Part shown: in pieces, positions 32,510-41,810 of the stretch
Position numbering within the stretch: position 1 is the first letter of the stretch
How the letters are laid out: the number at the start of each line of letters is the position of its first letter
Source of the DNA: Bacteroidia bacterium
Lineage (GTDB): Bacteria; Bacteroidota; Bacteroidia; Bacteroidales; GWA2-32-17
Length of the DNA: 45,882 nucleotides
Direction of reading: 5' to 3'
Assembly: GCA_016218155.1 (NCBI GenBank)
Contig: JACREQ010000020.1
Location: 1-45,882 of the forward strand
Notes under the pieces: model-generated
Database searches by the model: none
What the model was told of the DNA's origin: nothing
Seen by the model: the letters and a program-made list of their open reading frames with translations, nothing else
Made by a program: the position numbers and the translations under genes

Positions 32510-33249
32510 TTAACAGATGCTTTAAAACTTGTACAAATAAAATTGTCTGATTTTCTTGAATTTACTTCTTCAACAATTAGAGTAACATTATTACCTTCAA
32601 GAACTGGTTTAATTAATGTATTATCAAAAATAATTGTAGCATCTGTTGGAATTTTATATCCATCAATTGTTTTTATAGTGTCAACATAAGTTTCGCAGTA
32701 TACTTCACCAGCCATAAATGTACCTTTCATACCAATAATTTCATGACCTTTAGCCCATATTACTCTACCGTCGTTACCAGTAGCTCTTAAACCAATTGCA
32801 GCAATAGCACCAATAACACCATTATTTTTCTTTCCTGAATCTTCTTTTAAAAAATCGTTTTTCTTAATAAGTGCCAGTGCATCCTTTAAAGTTACAATTT
32901 TATTTTTAGCAGTTTTTGCAAATTCTATTACCTCATCAGAAACCAATTCGAGTTTTGCAAAAACAATTGCAGGTTGTGCTACTTTCTCACTATTTCTAAA
33001 TACAAATTCTTTACAAAATTCAACTAACCCATCATAATTACATGCCGAAACTTCTATGCATGCAGAATTATTTCGGTTTGTATAAGCAATCTCTTTTGAT
33101 AAAAAAAGTTGATGCCTTGTAATATTTAATACTTTACCAAGGTTTTGTATTTCAATTTGCTTACCTAGTTCTCTTGTAAGAAATCCTGTTCCTTTGGAAG
33201 TTTTACTATCAGTATCGTCAATGCCAATAAGAACAACGTTTTTGGGCAT
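32506..33249 (-). CDS. TiaS-like protein (GIDDTDS domain), function unknown
   Basis: The 247-residue protein begins with LIGIDDTDSKTSKGTGFL (residues 7-24), the signature of the TiaS family, archaeal enzymes that add agmatine to C34 of tRNA-Ile2. It also has GAIAAIGLRATGNDGRVIWA near 145-165. Only the N-terminal half of archaeal TiaS is represented: no zinc ribbon or OB fold is present. Bacteria decode this tRNA with lysidine (TilS), so a tRNA-agmatinylation role is unlikely; a related kinase-like ATP-grasping function is possible. It follows a ModE-like regulator gene on the same strand, 96 bases away, so a molybdenum-related link is conceivable. Confidence 0.7.
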   Translation of the reverse strand: MPKNVVLIGIDDTDSKTSKGTGFLTRELGKQIEIQNLGKVLNITRHQLFLSKEIAYTNRNNSACIEVSACNYDGLVEFCKEFVFRNSEKVAQPAIVFAKLELVSDEVIEFAKTAKNKIVTLKDALALIKKNDFLKEDSGKKNNGVIGAIAAIGLRATGNDGRVIWAKGHEIIGMKGTFMAGEVYCETYVDTIKTIDGYKIPTDATIIFDNTLIKPVLEGNNVTLIVEEVNSRKSDNFICTSFKASVN

Positions 33250-33345
33250 AATAAGAATAATTTGGTTAGTGCAAAGGTAAAGCTCTTTTTAGCGAGTTAA
33301 ACTATATTTTGGCGAAAATACAAAAACAAGTGATAAAGAAAATAA

Positions 33346-33717
33346 TTATTTATTTTTAATAAACTTCTTAAACTCCACAATGATATCTTCTACAGCAATA
33401 TCAACTTTTTGATGAAGTTTATCCCAAGCTTCAACAATTTTTTTTGCTTCATCAGTTAATGTCGATGTTCCTCCACAGTCACCTCCCCTTTTTCTATCAA
33501 TAAGCTGAATACCTAAGAGACTTTCAGCATTTTTAATATCGCCCCATGCTTTTCTGTAGCTAACTTTTAATTCACTAGCAGCAGCAACTAAAGAATTTGT
33601 TTTCTCTATATGTTTTAATAATGCAATTTTTCCTTCTCCAAGAATGCCTTCACCAGTTGCATCATCGAGCCATATTTTATACTCTACTCTAAAATTGTTA
33701 AGCTTGTGTGATTTCAT
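33346..33717 (-). CDS. ModE-like winged-helix regulator (molybdate-type, N-terminal domain only)
   Basis: The 123-residue protein matches the DNA-binding domain of ModE: LGEGKIALLKHIEKTNSLVA, AAASELKVSYRKAWGDIKNA, then LIDRKRGGDCGGTSTLTDEA. The GG-x-x-G-G-x-S-x-L-T segment is the wing typical of this family (TIGR00637 type). No molybdate-binding MOP domain is present, as in many short bacterial homologues. Short ACTTTAG repeats lie just upstream (33,746-33,780) and may be an operator. Downstream on the same strand is the TiaS-like gene. Confidence 0.85.
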   Translation of the reverse strand: MKSHKLNNFRVEYKIWLDDATGEGILGEGKIALLKHIEKTNSLVAAASELKVSYRKAWGDIKNAESLLGIQLIDRKRGGDCGGTSTLTDEAKKIVEAWDKLHQKVDIAVEDIIVEFKKFIKNK

Positions 33718-33781
33718 TTAGAAAAATATATTTTCAATTAACTTTAAGTACTTTAGACACTTTAGTCACTTTTAGTACTTA

Positions 33782-34063
33782 TTATTTATAATAACAAATA
33801 TAACTAGTTTCTTCTTCAACCTTTAACTGAAATTTTTTATTTGCCTCAATGGTAAAAGTTTCTCCGTTTTTAAAGTCTTTCCAATTACTGTTATCTGGTA
33901 ATTTAACTGTAAGTTTTCCAGAAACAACTGTCATAAACTCTTTCGAAGATGTTCCAAATTCATATTCTCCAGGAGCCATAACACCTAATGTTGCAGGACC
34001 TTCTTTAGGATTAAAAGCAATTGATTTTACTTTTCCGTCAAAATACTCGTTTGTTTTAAACAT
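33782..34063 (-). CDS. ppnP: Pyrimidine/purine nucleoside phosphorylase
   Basis: I choose the ATG at 34,063 ([18 protein letters not shown]), which gives 93 residues, close to E. coli PpnP (94); an earlier in-frame ATG at 34,096 lies in the nifJ terminator hairpin. The small beta-barrel (cupin) fold is visible in [20 protein letters not shown] and [14 protein letters not shown]. PpnP splits a broad range of nucleosides with phosphate. It is encoded downstream of nifJ on the same strand but separated by a terminator. Confidence 0.93.
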   Translation of the reverse strand: MFKTNEYFDGKVKSIAFNPKEGPATLGVMAPGEYEFGTSSKEFMTVVSGKLTVKLPDNSNWKDFKNGETFTIEANKKFQLKVEEETSYICYYK

Positions 34064-34081
34064 AATTTTTTGTTTTTGAGT

Positions 34082-34129
34082 TAAAAAATTAGCCACAGAC
34101 TACAGAAAATAATCTGTTAATCTGTGGCT
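34082..34129 (-). terminator. Terminator downstream of nifJ
   Basis: A 9-bp stem (AGCCACAGA, 34,091-34,099 with 34,121-34,129) enclosing an inner 5-bp stem is followed on the leftward strand by TAATTTTTTAA. It lies 19 bases after the nifJ stop codon. Confidence 0.85.
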
Positions 34130-34147
34130 TTATTTTAATGTAATTTA

Positions 34148-37100
34148 TTATACTGTTTTTTCGGTTACAATTGCATCTACAAGATGTTTATAACTTTCAT
34201 AACGCCATTTTGCATTTTCCTCAGCAGCTTTAAATAATTCAGCAGCTTCTTTTGGGAATAAACGTTTTAATGAGTTATAACGAACTTCAGAACTTAAGAA
34301 ATCCTGGAATTTAGACCAATCAGGCTCTTTTGAATCTAGTTTAAATGGATTCTTACCTTCTTTTTCTAACATTGGATTGTAACGGAACATGCTCCAATAA
34401 CCTGCTGCAACAGCAAGTTTTTCCTGAATCTGAGTTTTACCCATTCCGGCAACAATACCATGATTAATACATGGTGCATAAGCAATAATAATTGATGGTC
34501 CTTTGTATGCTTCAGCTTCTTTTAAAGCACGGAAGAATTGACCATTATCTGCTCCCATTGCAACCTGAGCAACATAAACATAACCATAACTCATTGCAAT
34601 CATTCCAAGATCTTTCTTGCGAATTTTCTTTCCTGATGCAGCAAATTTAGCAATTGCTCCTGTTGGTGTAGATTTTGAAGATTGACCTCCGGTATTTGAA
34701 TAAACTTCGGTATCAACAACTAAAATATTAACATCTTCGCCAGAAGCAATAACATGATCTAATCCACCAAAACCAATATCATAAGCCCAGCCATCACCAC
34801 CAATAATCCACACTGATTTTTTAATCATGTATTGTTTTAAATCAACAATCTCTTTAGCTAAAGCATTTTTATCTTTCTCTAATAAAGGTAATACTTTATT
34901 TGATGCAGCTTCTGAACCTTCAGCACTATCTTTATTGTTAATCCATTCCTGACAAGCAGCATTCAAATCAGCATTTTTAGATTCAGCAATTAATCTGGTC
35001 ATTCTATCGGCAATTCTTTCACGTATTTTATCAATACCTGAAGCCATACCAAAACCATATTCTGCGTTATCTTCAAATAGTGAATTTGCCCATGCTACTC
35101 CATGACCACTTTCGCGATTAATTCTGTATGGTGTTGCAGGAGCTGATCCACCATAAATTGATGAACAACCTGTAGCATTTGCTACTATCATTCTTTCGCC
35201 ATAAAGTTGAGTTATTAATTTAATATAAGGTGTTTCGCCACAACCTGCACATGCGCCTGAGAATTCAAATAATGGTTGTGCAAACTGACTACTCTTAAAT
35301 GTTTTAAATTTATCAACTTTCTTATATGTTACTTTATGCTCAAAATAATTCCAACGATCTACTTCAGCCATTTGTGTACCTAAAGGTTTCATCATTAATG
35401 CAACTGCTCCTTCAACTTTACGTCCAGGACAAATGTTTGCACAATTACCGCAACCTGTACAATCAAGTACACTTACCTGAATTCTGAAATTATATTGCTC
35501 AAAATCTTTACCTGTAGCTTTTAAAATCTGTGTTCCGGCAGGCATATTTTTAGTCTCAGCTTCTGTCATTAAGAATGGACGAATACAAGCGTGAGGGCAA
35601 ACATAAGCACACTGGTTACACTGAATACAATTTTCAGGAATCCACTCAGGAACGTTTACTGCAATACCACGTTTTTCATATTCTGTTGTTCCGGCTGGGA
35701 AAGTTCCATCTTCGCGACCTAAAAATGCACTTACAGGTAAATCATCACCTTTCATTGCATTTACAGGGAAAACTATATTTTTAATAAAATCAGGTAAATG
35801 TGAATTATCAACATTATCTTTTCCATCAAGCTTTTTCCATTCTGCAGGAACTTCAATCTTAACAGGGCATCCACCTCTGTCTACAGATTTATAATTCATT
35901 TCAACAATCTTATCACCTTTGCTGCCATAAGATTTCTTAATAGCATATTTCATTGCTTCAACAGCTTTATCATAAGGAATTACTTCTGAAATTCTGAAGA
36001 AAGCAGCTTGTAAAATAGTATTAGTTCTGTTGCCTAATCCAATTTGTTCGGCAATTACTGTAGCATTAATGGTATAAAACTGAATATCATTATCAGCCAT
36101 ATATTTTTTCATAGAATTTGGAAGACGTTTTTTAGTTTCTTCTTCGTCCCAAATACTATTTAATAAGAATGTACCACCTTTTTTCAAACCTTTTAACATA
36201 TCATATTTGTCAAGGTATGAAGGTACATGGCAAGCTACAAAATCAGGAGTATTTACTAAATATGGCGAACGGATTGGCTGATCACCAAAACGTAAATGCG
36301 AAGTTGTTATACCACCGGATTTTTTACTATCATAAGCAAAATAAGCTTGTGCATATTTATCTGTAGCCTCAGCAATAATTTTAATAGAGTTTTTGTTTGC
36401 ACCAACTGTACCATCTGAGCCTAATCCATAAAATTTACCCTGAAATGTTCCTTTTGGAGCTAAATCTATTTCAGGAACCATTGGAAGTGAATGGAAAGTT
36501 ACATCATCAACTATACCTACTGTAAAATGATTTTTTGGTTCTTTCATTTTCAAGTTATCGAAAACTGAAATCATCATTGCAGGTGTGGTATCTTTTGAAC
36601 TTAAACCATAACGACCACCAATAATCATAGGACGGTTTTCTTTTTCGTAGAAAATATCTTTTACATCAAGATACAACGGATCACCATTAGCACCTGGTTC
36701 TTTAGTACGATCAAGAACAGTAATTCTCTTTACAGTTTTTGGAAGTACTTTAAAGAAATATTTTGCAGAGAATGGACGATATAAATGAACTGAAATAACG
36801 CCAACTTTTTCGCCTTTTGATACTAAATAATCAACTGCTTCTGCTAATGTTTCGGTAATCGAACCCATAGCAATAACGATATTTTCAGCATCTGGAGCAC
36901 CATGATAAGTAAATGGATGATATTCTCTTCCAACTACCTTTGAAATTGCATTCATGTATTGTTCTACCATATCCGGAACTGCATCATAAAATTTATTTGC
37001 AGCCTCACGAGATTGGAAATAAATATCAGGATTCTGAGCTGTACCACGCGTTACAGGGTGCTCAGGATTTAATGCTCTGTGGCGGAAATCAGAAATTAAT

Positions 37101-37699
37101 TTTCTATCTAATAATGGTTCAATATCACTATTATCTAAATATTCTATTTTCTGAATTTCGTGTGATGTTCTGAATCCATCAAAAAAGTGAAGAAATGGTA
37201 CTCTGGTTTTTAATGTAGCCAAATGTGCTACAGGTGCCAAATCCATTACTTGCTGAACAGAGCCTGTTGCCAACATTGCAAAACCTGTATTTCTGGTTGC
37301 CATAACGTCGCTATGATCACCAAAAATTGATAATGCCTGAGCAGCTAATGCTCTTGCACTAACATGAAATACACATGGTAATAATTCACCGGCAATTTTA
37401 TACATATTAGGAATCATCAACAACAATCCCTGTGATGCTGTAAAAGTTGTACAAAGCGCACCAGATTGCAAAGCGCCATGAACTGCACCAGCAGCACCAG
37501 CCTCAGATTGCATTTCAGCAACTTTTACGGTTTCACCGAATAAATTTTTTCTACCTTCTGTTGCCCATTCGTCAACATTTTCAGCCATGTTTGAAGATGG
37601 TGTAATAGGATAAATACAAGCCAACTCGCTAAACATGTATGCCACATGCGCAGCCGCATGGTTTCCGTCACATGTAATAACTTTTTTTGTTTTCGTCAT
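34148..37699 (-). CDS. nifJ: Pyruvate:ferredoxin (flavodoxin) oxidoreductase
   Basis: The 1,183-residue single-chain enzyme oxidatively decarboxylates pyruvate to acetyl-CoA and reduces ferredoxin or flavodoxin, a central step of anaerobic metabolism. Domains in order are the pyruvate-binding domain (ACIYPITPSSNMAENVDEWA), the transketolase C-like domain, the gamma domain, a two-cluster ferredoxin region (CIQCNQCAYVCPHACIRPF and CTGCGNCANICP), and the TPP-binding domain with CAGCGETPY and WIIGGDGWAYDIGFGG plus NTGGQSSKSTPTGA. All three 4Fe-4S cysteine sets are visible. It is full-length, transcribed alone, and oxygen-sensitive by family, which fits the aerotolerance operon nearby. Confidence 0.97.
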   Translation of the reverse strand: MTKTKKVITCDGNHAAAHVAYMFSELACIYPITPSSNMAENVDEWATEGRKNLFGETVKVAEMQSEAGAAGAVHGALQSGALCTTFTASQGLLLMIPNMYKIAGELLPCVFHVSARALAAQALSIFGDHSDVMATRNTGFAMLATGSVQQVMDLAPVAHLATLKTRVPFLHFFDGFRTSHEIQKIEYLDNSDIEPLLDRKLISDFRHRALNPEHPVTRGTAQNPDIYFQSREAANKFYDAVPDMVEQYMNAISKVVGREYHPFTYHGAPDAENIVIAMGSITETLAEAVDYLVSKGEKVGVISVHLYRPFSAKYFFKVLPKTVKRITVLDRTKEPGANGDPLYLDVKDIFYEKENRPMIIGGRYGLSSKDTTPAMMISVFDNLKMKEPKNHFTVGIVDDVTFHSLPMVPEIDLAPKGTFQGKFYGLGSDGTVGANKNSIKIIAEATDKYAQAYFAYDSKKSGGITTSHLRFGDQPIRSPYLVNTPDFVACHVPSYLDKYDMLKGLKKGGTFLLNSIWDEEETKKRLPNSMKKYMADNDIQFYTINATVIAEQIGLGNRTNTILQAAFFRISEVIPYDKAVEAMKYAIKKSYGSKGDKIVEMNYKSVDRGGCPVKIEVPAEWKKLDGKDNVDNSHLPDFIKNIVFPVNAMKGDDLPVSAFLGREDGTFPAGTTEYEKRGIAVNVPEWIPENCIQCNQCAYVCPHACIRPFLMTEAETKNMPAGTQILKATGKDFEQYNFRIQVSVLDCTGCGNCANICPGRKVEGAVALMMKPLGTQMAEVDRWNYFEHKVTYKKVDKFKTFKSSQFAQPLFEFSGACAGCGETPYIKLITQLYGERMIVANATGCSSIYGGSAPATPYRINRESGHGVAWANSLFEDNAEYGFGMASGIDKIRERIADRMTRLIAESKNADLNAACQEWINNKDSAEGSEAASNKVLPLLEKDKNALAKEIVDLKQYMIKKSVWIIGGDGWAYDIGFGGLDHVIASGEDVNILVVDTEVYSNTGGQSSKSTPTGAIAKFAASGKKIRKKDLGMIAMSYGYVYVAQVAMGADNGQFFRALKEAEAYKGPSIIIAYAPCINHGIVAGMGKTQIQEKLAVAAGYWSMFRYNPMLEKEGKNPFKLDSKEPDWSKFQDFLSSEVRYNSLKRLFPKEAAELFKAAEENAKWRYESYKHLVDAIVTEKTV

Positions 37700-37788
37700 T
37701 TCAAATATTTTAAATATTTATATTACAACAAGTTAATTCAATAAAAATTAAAGTTCTAAATTAAATCTTTTAATAGATTTATTATATG

Positions 37789-37825
37789 ATAAATTGCTGT
37801 TTTTTTTACAAAAACCGTAATTTAT
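37789..37825. terminator. Possible hairpin between rho and nifJ
   Basis: A 16-bp imperfect stem (37,789-37,804 with 37,810-37,825, two mismatches) with a 5-base loop lies between the rho stop and the nifJ start. It could terminate the rho transcript, but it has no clean T-tail on the leftward strand. Confidence 0.4.
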
Positions 37826-37905
37826 AATAAATCCAAAGATTGTAAAAACCTTGAAAAGATTGAAACTAAATAAGGTAAAAAAATCGAAATCTGTTACTAA
37901 ACAGA

Positions 37906-39702
37906 TTATTCTTCATTCATTGTAATCAAGAACTCTTCGTTTGATTTTGTTCTTGCCAGCCTGTCCTTAAAGAATTGCATAGCTTCAACAGGATTCATAT
38001 CAGCAAGATAATTTCTCAAAACCCATATTTTATTTAACACATCTCTGCCATGTAAAAGTTCTTCACGACGGGTACTTGAAGCAAGTATATCAACTGCAGG
38101 GAATATCCTTTTATTAGATAATTTTCTGTCAAGCTGAAGTTCCATATTTCCGGTTCCTTTAAATTCTTCGAAAATAACTTCATCCATTTTCGAACCGGTT
38201 TCTGTTAATGCCGTTGAAATTATTGTAAGCGAACCTCCACCTTCAATATTTCTGGCAGCTCCAAAAAAGCGTTTTGGTTTATGTAAAGCATTTGAGTCAA
38301 CACCACCGGTTAAAACTTTTCCTGATGCAGGAGCAACTGTATTATAAGCTCTCGCCAAACGGGTAATAGAATCTAAAAGAATAACAACATCATGTCCACA
38401 TTCTACCATTCTTTTTGCTTTTTCCAAAACAATGTTTGCAATACGAACATGTTTTTCTGCAGGCTCATCAAATGTAGAAGCAATAACCTCAGCTTTTACG
38501 TTTCTTGCCATATCGGTTACTTCTTCAGGTCTTTCATCAACCAAAAGTATAATTAAAAATACTTCCGGATGGTTTGAAGCTATTGCATTTGCAATTTCCT
38601 GTAATAAAACTGTTTTACCTGTTTTTGGTTGAGCAACTATTAATCCACGCTGTCCTTTTCCTATAGGAGCAAACATATCTACAATTCTTGTAGATATTGT
38701 TGACCTTGGACCGTTAGCTAAGTCAAATTTTTCGTCAGGAAACAATGGAGTTAAATGATCGAAAGGAATTCTATCTCTAACCATTTCAGGCGAACGCCCG
38801 TTAATTTCCTCGATCTTTACCAATGGAAAATATTTTTCTCCCTCACGTGGAGGACGAAGTGTTCCTTTTATAGTATCACCGGTCTTTAAGCCAAATAGTT
38901 TTATTTGCGATTGTGATACATAAACATCATCGGGTGAGCTTAAATAATTATAATCAGCAGATCTCAAAAAACCATAACCATCTGGCATAATTTCAATTAC
39001 CCCAACTGTTGAAACAATACCGTCGAAGTCATATACTTTATCATATTGACGACGCTCAACATTATTATTATATGGTTTATTTATTCCCTGATTCCGTAAC
39101 TGAGGTCTGTTATTTTGTGAACCGTTTTCACCTTCTGTTTTACCATCTTGTCCTTCCTGCTGATCTCCGTTGTCAGAAGTTTCTTTATTCTCTCCATTAT
39201 CATTATTGCTAAGTTGACTTCTTTTTATTAAAATCAGCCTTTTAGTTTCATTAGCTTCTTCAACAGTAGGCTTTTCTACTTCTACTGTTTTTTCCTCTTC
39301 AGATATCTTTTCTTCATCTGTTATTTTTTCTTCATCAGATAGATCTACTTTTATTTCTGCAGCTTTTTCAACAATTTCATTTTCAGCAATAATTGCAGGA
39401 CTGATATAATCATCTTCTACCATAAGTTCAGAAGGAATTACCTCATCACTCATAGGTTTTGCTCTCGAAAAAAGTTCAGGTTCAATAACTTTACGTTTTC
39501 TCTTTGGCTTATCACCATTTTCTTTAGTTACAGAAACTGATTCTTCGGCAACAGGTGCATTTTCATTTTGTAAATCAGATTCAACAATTTTCCGAATTAG
39601 TTCTTCTTTTCTAAGAGTTTCGTAATTGTTTACTTGTAAAGCTTTAGCAAGTTCGCGCAATTCGGGAACAAGCTTTTTGCTCAGCTCAATAGCATTAAAC
39701 AT
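37906..39702 (-). CDS. rho: Transcription termination factor Rho (with long N-terminal insertion)
   Basis: This 598-residue Rho is about 180 residues longer than E. coli Rho. It begins with the Rho_N helical domain ([20 protein letters not shown]), then a charged and Asn/Gln-rich insertion of about 170 residues (about 50-215, with [18 protein letters not shown]). The cold-shock-like RNA-binding domain follows ([20 protein letters not shown]), then the hexameric ATPase with [12 protein letters not shown] and [15 protein letters not shown]. Rho stops transcription by translocating along RNA. The insertion is typical of Bacteroidota; in Bacteroides it is an intrinsically disordered region reported to drive phase separation. 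Divergent to rpoD. Confidence 0.96.
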   Translation of the reverse strand: MFNAIELSKKLVPELRELAKALQVNNYETLRKEELIRKIVESDLQNENAPVAEESVSVTKENGDKPKRKRKVIEPELFSRAKPMSDEVIPSELMVEDDYISPAIIAENEIVEKAAEIKVDLSDEEKITDEEKISEEEKTVEVEKPTVEEANETKRLILIKRSQLSNNDNGENKETSDNGDQQEGQDGKTEGENGSQNNRPQLRNQGINKPYNNNVERRQYDKVYDFDGIVSTVGVIEIMPDGYGFLRSADYNYLSSPDDVYVSQSQIKLFGLKTGDTIKGTLRPPREGEKYFPLVKIEEINGRSPEMVRDRIPFDHLTPLFPDEKFDLANGPRSTISTRIVDMFAPIGKGQRGLIVAQPKTGKTVLLQEIANAIASNHPEVFLIILLVDERPEEVTDMARNVKAEVIASTFDEPAEKHVRIANIVLEKAKRMVECGHDVVILLDSITRLARAYNTVAPASGKVLTGGVDSNALHKPKRFFGAARNIEGGGSLTIISTALTETGSKMDEVIFEEFKGTGNMELQLDRKLSNKRIFPAVDILASSTRREELLHGRDVLNKIWVLRNYLADMNPVEAMQFFKDRLARTKSNEEFLITMNEE

Positions 39703-40032
39703 GTCAAATAATTTAAAAAAACATTGATATTAATTTACCGGATTGGTATTGCCAGAATTTTTGGCAGATATAATAACGAATTAAGTGTGCAAGTATAAGG
39801 ATAAATGATGAAACTACAAATTTTAATAAAGTAATTTTTGAAAATTATTTTAAATGAGTGACAATTAACTATTAATAACAACTTTCAGAATATTGTTATC
39901 ATTCAGACAATTGCAGCACGGTTTTTGCAAAGAAAATTGTTAATAAATTCATATGTTAGTAAACTATAATTAGTATATGTAACATTTGAAAATTAAGTTC
40001 GTAATTATTGTTTGAAATCAAATTAATAAAAA
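39703..40032. other. Divergent rho-rpoD promoter region
   Basis: This 330-base AT-rich region has no gene. It should contain promoters for rho (leftward) and rpoD (rightward). A small hairpin TGCCA/TGGCA lies at 39,750-39,766. I do not see a clean TAnnTTTG element at a certain position. Confidence 0.5.
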
Positions 40033-40899
40033 ATGAGACAACTAAAAATTACCAGGCAGGTAACTAATCGCGACACTCCATCTCTTGATAAATACTTGCA
40101 CGAGATTGGAAAGGTTGAATTAATTACTGCCGACGAGGAAGTTGAGCTTGCGCGAAAAATTAAACTGGGCGATCAAAAGGCGTTAACAAAATTAGTTAAT
40201 TCTAATTTACGTTTTGTAGTTTCCGTATCAAAGCAATACCAAAATCAAGGATTAAGCTTACCTGATTTAATTAATGAGGGAAATTTGGGTTTAATTAAAG
40301 CAGCTTTAAGGTTCGACGAAACAAGAGGTTTTAAATTTATTTCTTATGCAGTATGGTGGATTCGGCAGTCAATTCTGCAGGCTTTAGCAGAACAGGCTCG
40401 TATTGTAAGATTACCATTAAATAAAATTGGCTCAATTAATAAAATTAACAAATCATTTTCAAAATTAGAGCAACAATACGAACGCGAACCTACTGCCGAC
40501 GAAATTGCAACTGATCTGGACATCGGTCAAAAAGAAGTAAAAGAATTTCTTAAAAGTTCAGGAAGGCACGTTTCAATGGATGCTCCATTAAATTCTGAAG
40601 ACGATGGAGATATGTATGACGTTCTTTCATCTAATGACGAAGAATTACCTGATAGTGATTTAATTTCAATGTCATTAAGAATGGAAATTGAAAGAATTCT
40701 TACTACACTTTCTCCACGCGAATCCGATATTGTTAGACTTTACTTTGGTTTAAGCGGCAAACACGCATACTCTTTAGAAGAAATTGGCGAAGAGTTTGGA
40801 TTAACCAGAGAAAGAGTAAGACAAATTAAAGAAAAAGCAATCAGAAGACTAAAACACACTTCAAAATCAAAACTTTTGAAATCGTATTTAGGTAACTAA
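40033..40899 (+). CDS. rpoD: Primary sigma factor (sigma-70 family)
   Basis: The 288-residue protein matches the short primary sigma of Bacteroidota (sigma-ABfr): region 1.2 ([20 protein letters not shown]), region 2 ([20 protein letters not shown], then [20 protein letters not shown] and [20 protein letters not shown]), region 3 ([20 protein letters not shown]) and region 4 ([20 protein letters not shown]). There is no acidic region 1.1, as expected for the phylum, whose -33/-7 promoters differ from those of E. coli. A strong terminator follows at 40,919-40,954, so it is monocistronic. Confidence 0.96.
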   Translation: MRQLKITRQVTNRDTPSLDKYLHEIGKVELITADEEVELARKIKLGDQKALTKLVNSNLRFVVSVSKQYQNQGLSLPDLINEGNLGLIKAALRFDETRGFKFISYAVWWIRQSILQALAEQARIVRLPLNKIGSINKINKSFSKLEQQYEREPTADEIATDLDIGQKEVKEFLKSSGRHVSMDAPLNSEDDGDMYDVLSSNDEELPDSDLISMSLRMEIERILTTLSPRESDIVRLYFGLSGKHAYSLEEIGEEFGLTRERVRQIKEKAIRRLKHTSKSKLLKSYLGN

Positions 40900-40918
40900 C
40901 AACAAGGAAACCATTATT

Positions 40919-40954
40919 AAAGAGGAAATTCAATTTGAGTTTCCTCTTTTTTTT
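40919..40954 (+). terminator. Terminator after rpoD
   Basis: A 10-bp stem (AAAGAGGAAA, 40,919-40,928 with 40,940-40,949) and an 11-base loop are followed by a run of T to 40,954. Confidence 0.9.
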
Positions 40955-40973
40955 GGAAAAATTTAAAATATGG

Positions 40974-41084
40974 TGTCATTCATAGCAAAGCGAAGAACAG
41001 TTTCTAGCGAAGCTAAAACTAGTTTGGATTTTGAACCAGATCCTTCGTTTCGTTTCACTTCTCCGCCGCGGCGGACTGGATGAC
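40974..41084. repeat. REP/MITE-like intergenic repeat
   Basis: The 111-base segment begins TGTCATTC and ends GGATGACA, an inverted terminal pair of about 7 bp. Inside are CGAAGCTAAAACTAG, CAGATCCTTCGTTTCG and a GC-rich 12-base palindrome CCGCCGCGGCGG, markedly unlike the AT-rich surroundings. Repeats of this general form (GTCATTC...AGATCCTTCG...GGATGACA) are scattered in intergenic spaces of many Bacteroidota genomes. It sits between rpoD and rpe. Confidence 0.7.
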
Positions 41085-41158
41085 AAAATAGACTACAATA
41101 GCCACAATTAAATCTTTTGATTAAATTATTAATTTATCTAATTTTGTTAAAAAAAATC

Positions 41159-41806
41159 ATGATTGCTCCTTCCCTGTTATCGGCAAATTTTACAATCTTA
41201 AATGATGAAATTAAAATGCTTAACCAAAGCTATGCCGATTGGATTCACCTTGATATAATGGATGGTGTTTTTGTACCGAATATAACTTTTGGTTTTCCGG
41301 TTATAAAACAAATAAAGAAAATTGCAACAAAACCACTTGATGTTCATTTAATGATTGTTCAGCCTGAACGCTATTTAAAAGAATTTAAAGAAACAGGTGC
41401 TGATATTCTTACTGTTCATTACGAAGCATCAGTTCATTTACACCGAACATTAGAAGCAATAAAAGCTTTAGGAATGAAAGCCGGAGTTTCATTAAACCCT
41501 CACTCACCTGTTAGTTTGCTTAATAATGTAATTGAAATTGCAGATTTGGTTTTACTAATGTCAGTGAACCCTGGCTTTGGCGGACAAAAATTTATTTCTG
41601 AAACATACCAGAAAATTTCAGATACTAAAGAACTTATTCTGAAAAAGAATTCAAAATGCCTTATTGAAATTGACGGCGGAGTTGATATTAATAATGCCGA
41701 GAAACTTTATAACACAGGTGCTGATATTCTTGTTGCCGGTAATGCTGTTTTTTCTGCATCAGATCCAAAGCAGATGATTAAAGATATTAGTGCTAAGAAA
41801 AAATAA
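41159..41806 (+). CDS. rpe: Ribulose-phosphate 3-epimerase
   Basis: I start at the ATG at 41,159 (MIAPSLLSANFTILNDEIKM), giving 215 residues; the 14 codons upstream are hydrophobic and not conserved in the family. The TIM-barrel enzyme interconverts ribulose-5-phosphate and xylulose-5-phosphate in the pentose phosphate pathway. Seen are DWIHLDIMDGVFVPNITFG (metal-binding His and Asp), DVHLMI, VHYEA, LMSVNPGFGGQKF and the phosphate-binding IEIDGGVDINNAEKLYNTGA. The following gene begins 4 bases after the stop codon. Confidence 0.95.
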   Translation: MIAPSLLSANFTILNDEIKMLNQSYADWIHLDIMDGVFVPNITFGFPVIKQIKKIATKPLDVHLMIVQPERYLKEFKETGADILTVHYEASVHLHRTLEAIKALGMKAGVSLNPHSPVSLLNNVIEIADLVLLMSVNPGFGGQKFISETYQKISDTKELILKKNSKCLIEIDGGVDINNAEKLYNTGADILVAGNAVFSASDPKQMIKDISAKKK

Positions 41807-41810
41807 GAAA

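Noticed and set aside
32506-33249. Functional archaeal-type TiaS
   Set aside because: Only the N-terminal part of the family is present and bacteria normally use lysidine for this tRNA; a general TiaS-like label is safer.
33746-33780. Canonical ModE operator upstream of the ModE-like gene
   Set aside because: The short ACTTTAG repeats and the AAGTACT/AGTACTT pair do not match the known ModE box; kept only as a possible operator in the gene entry.
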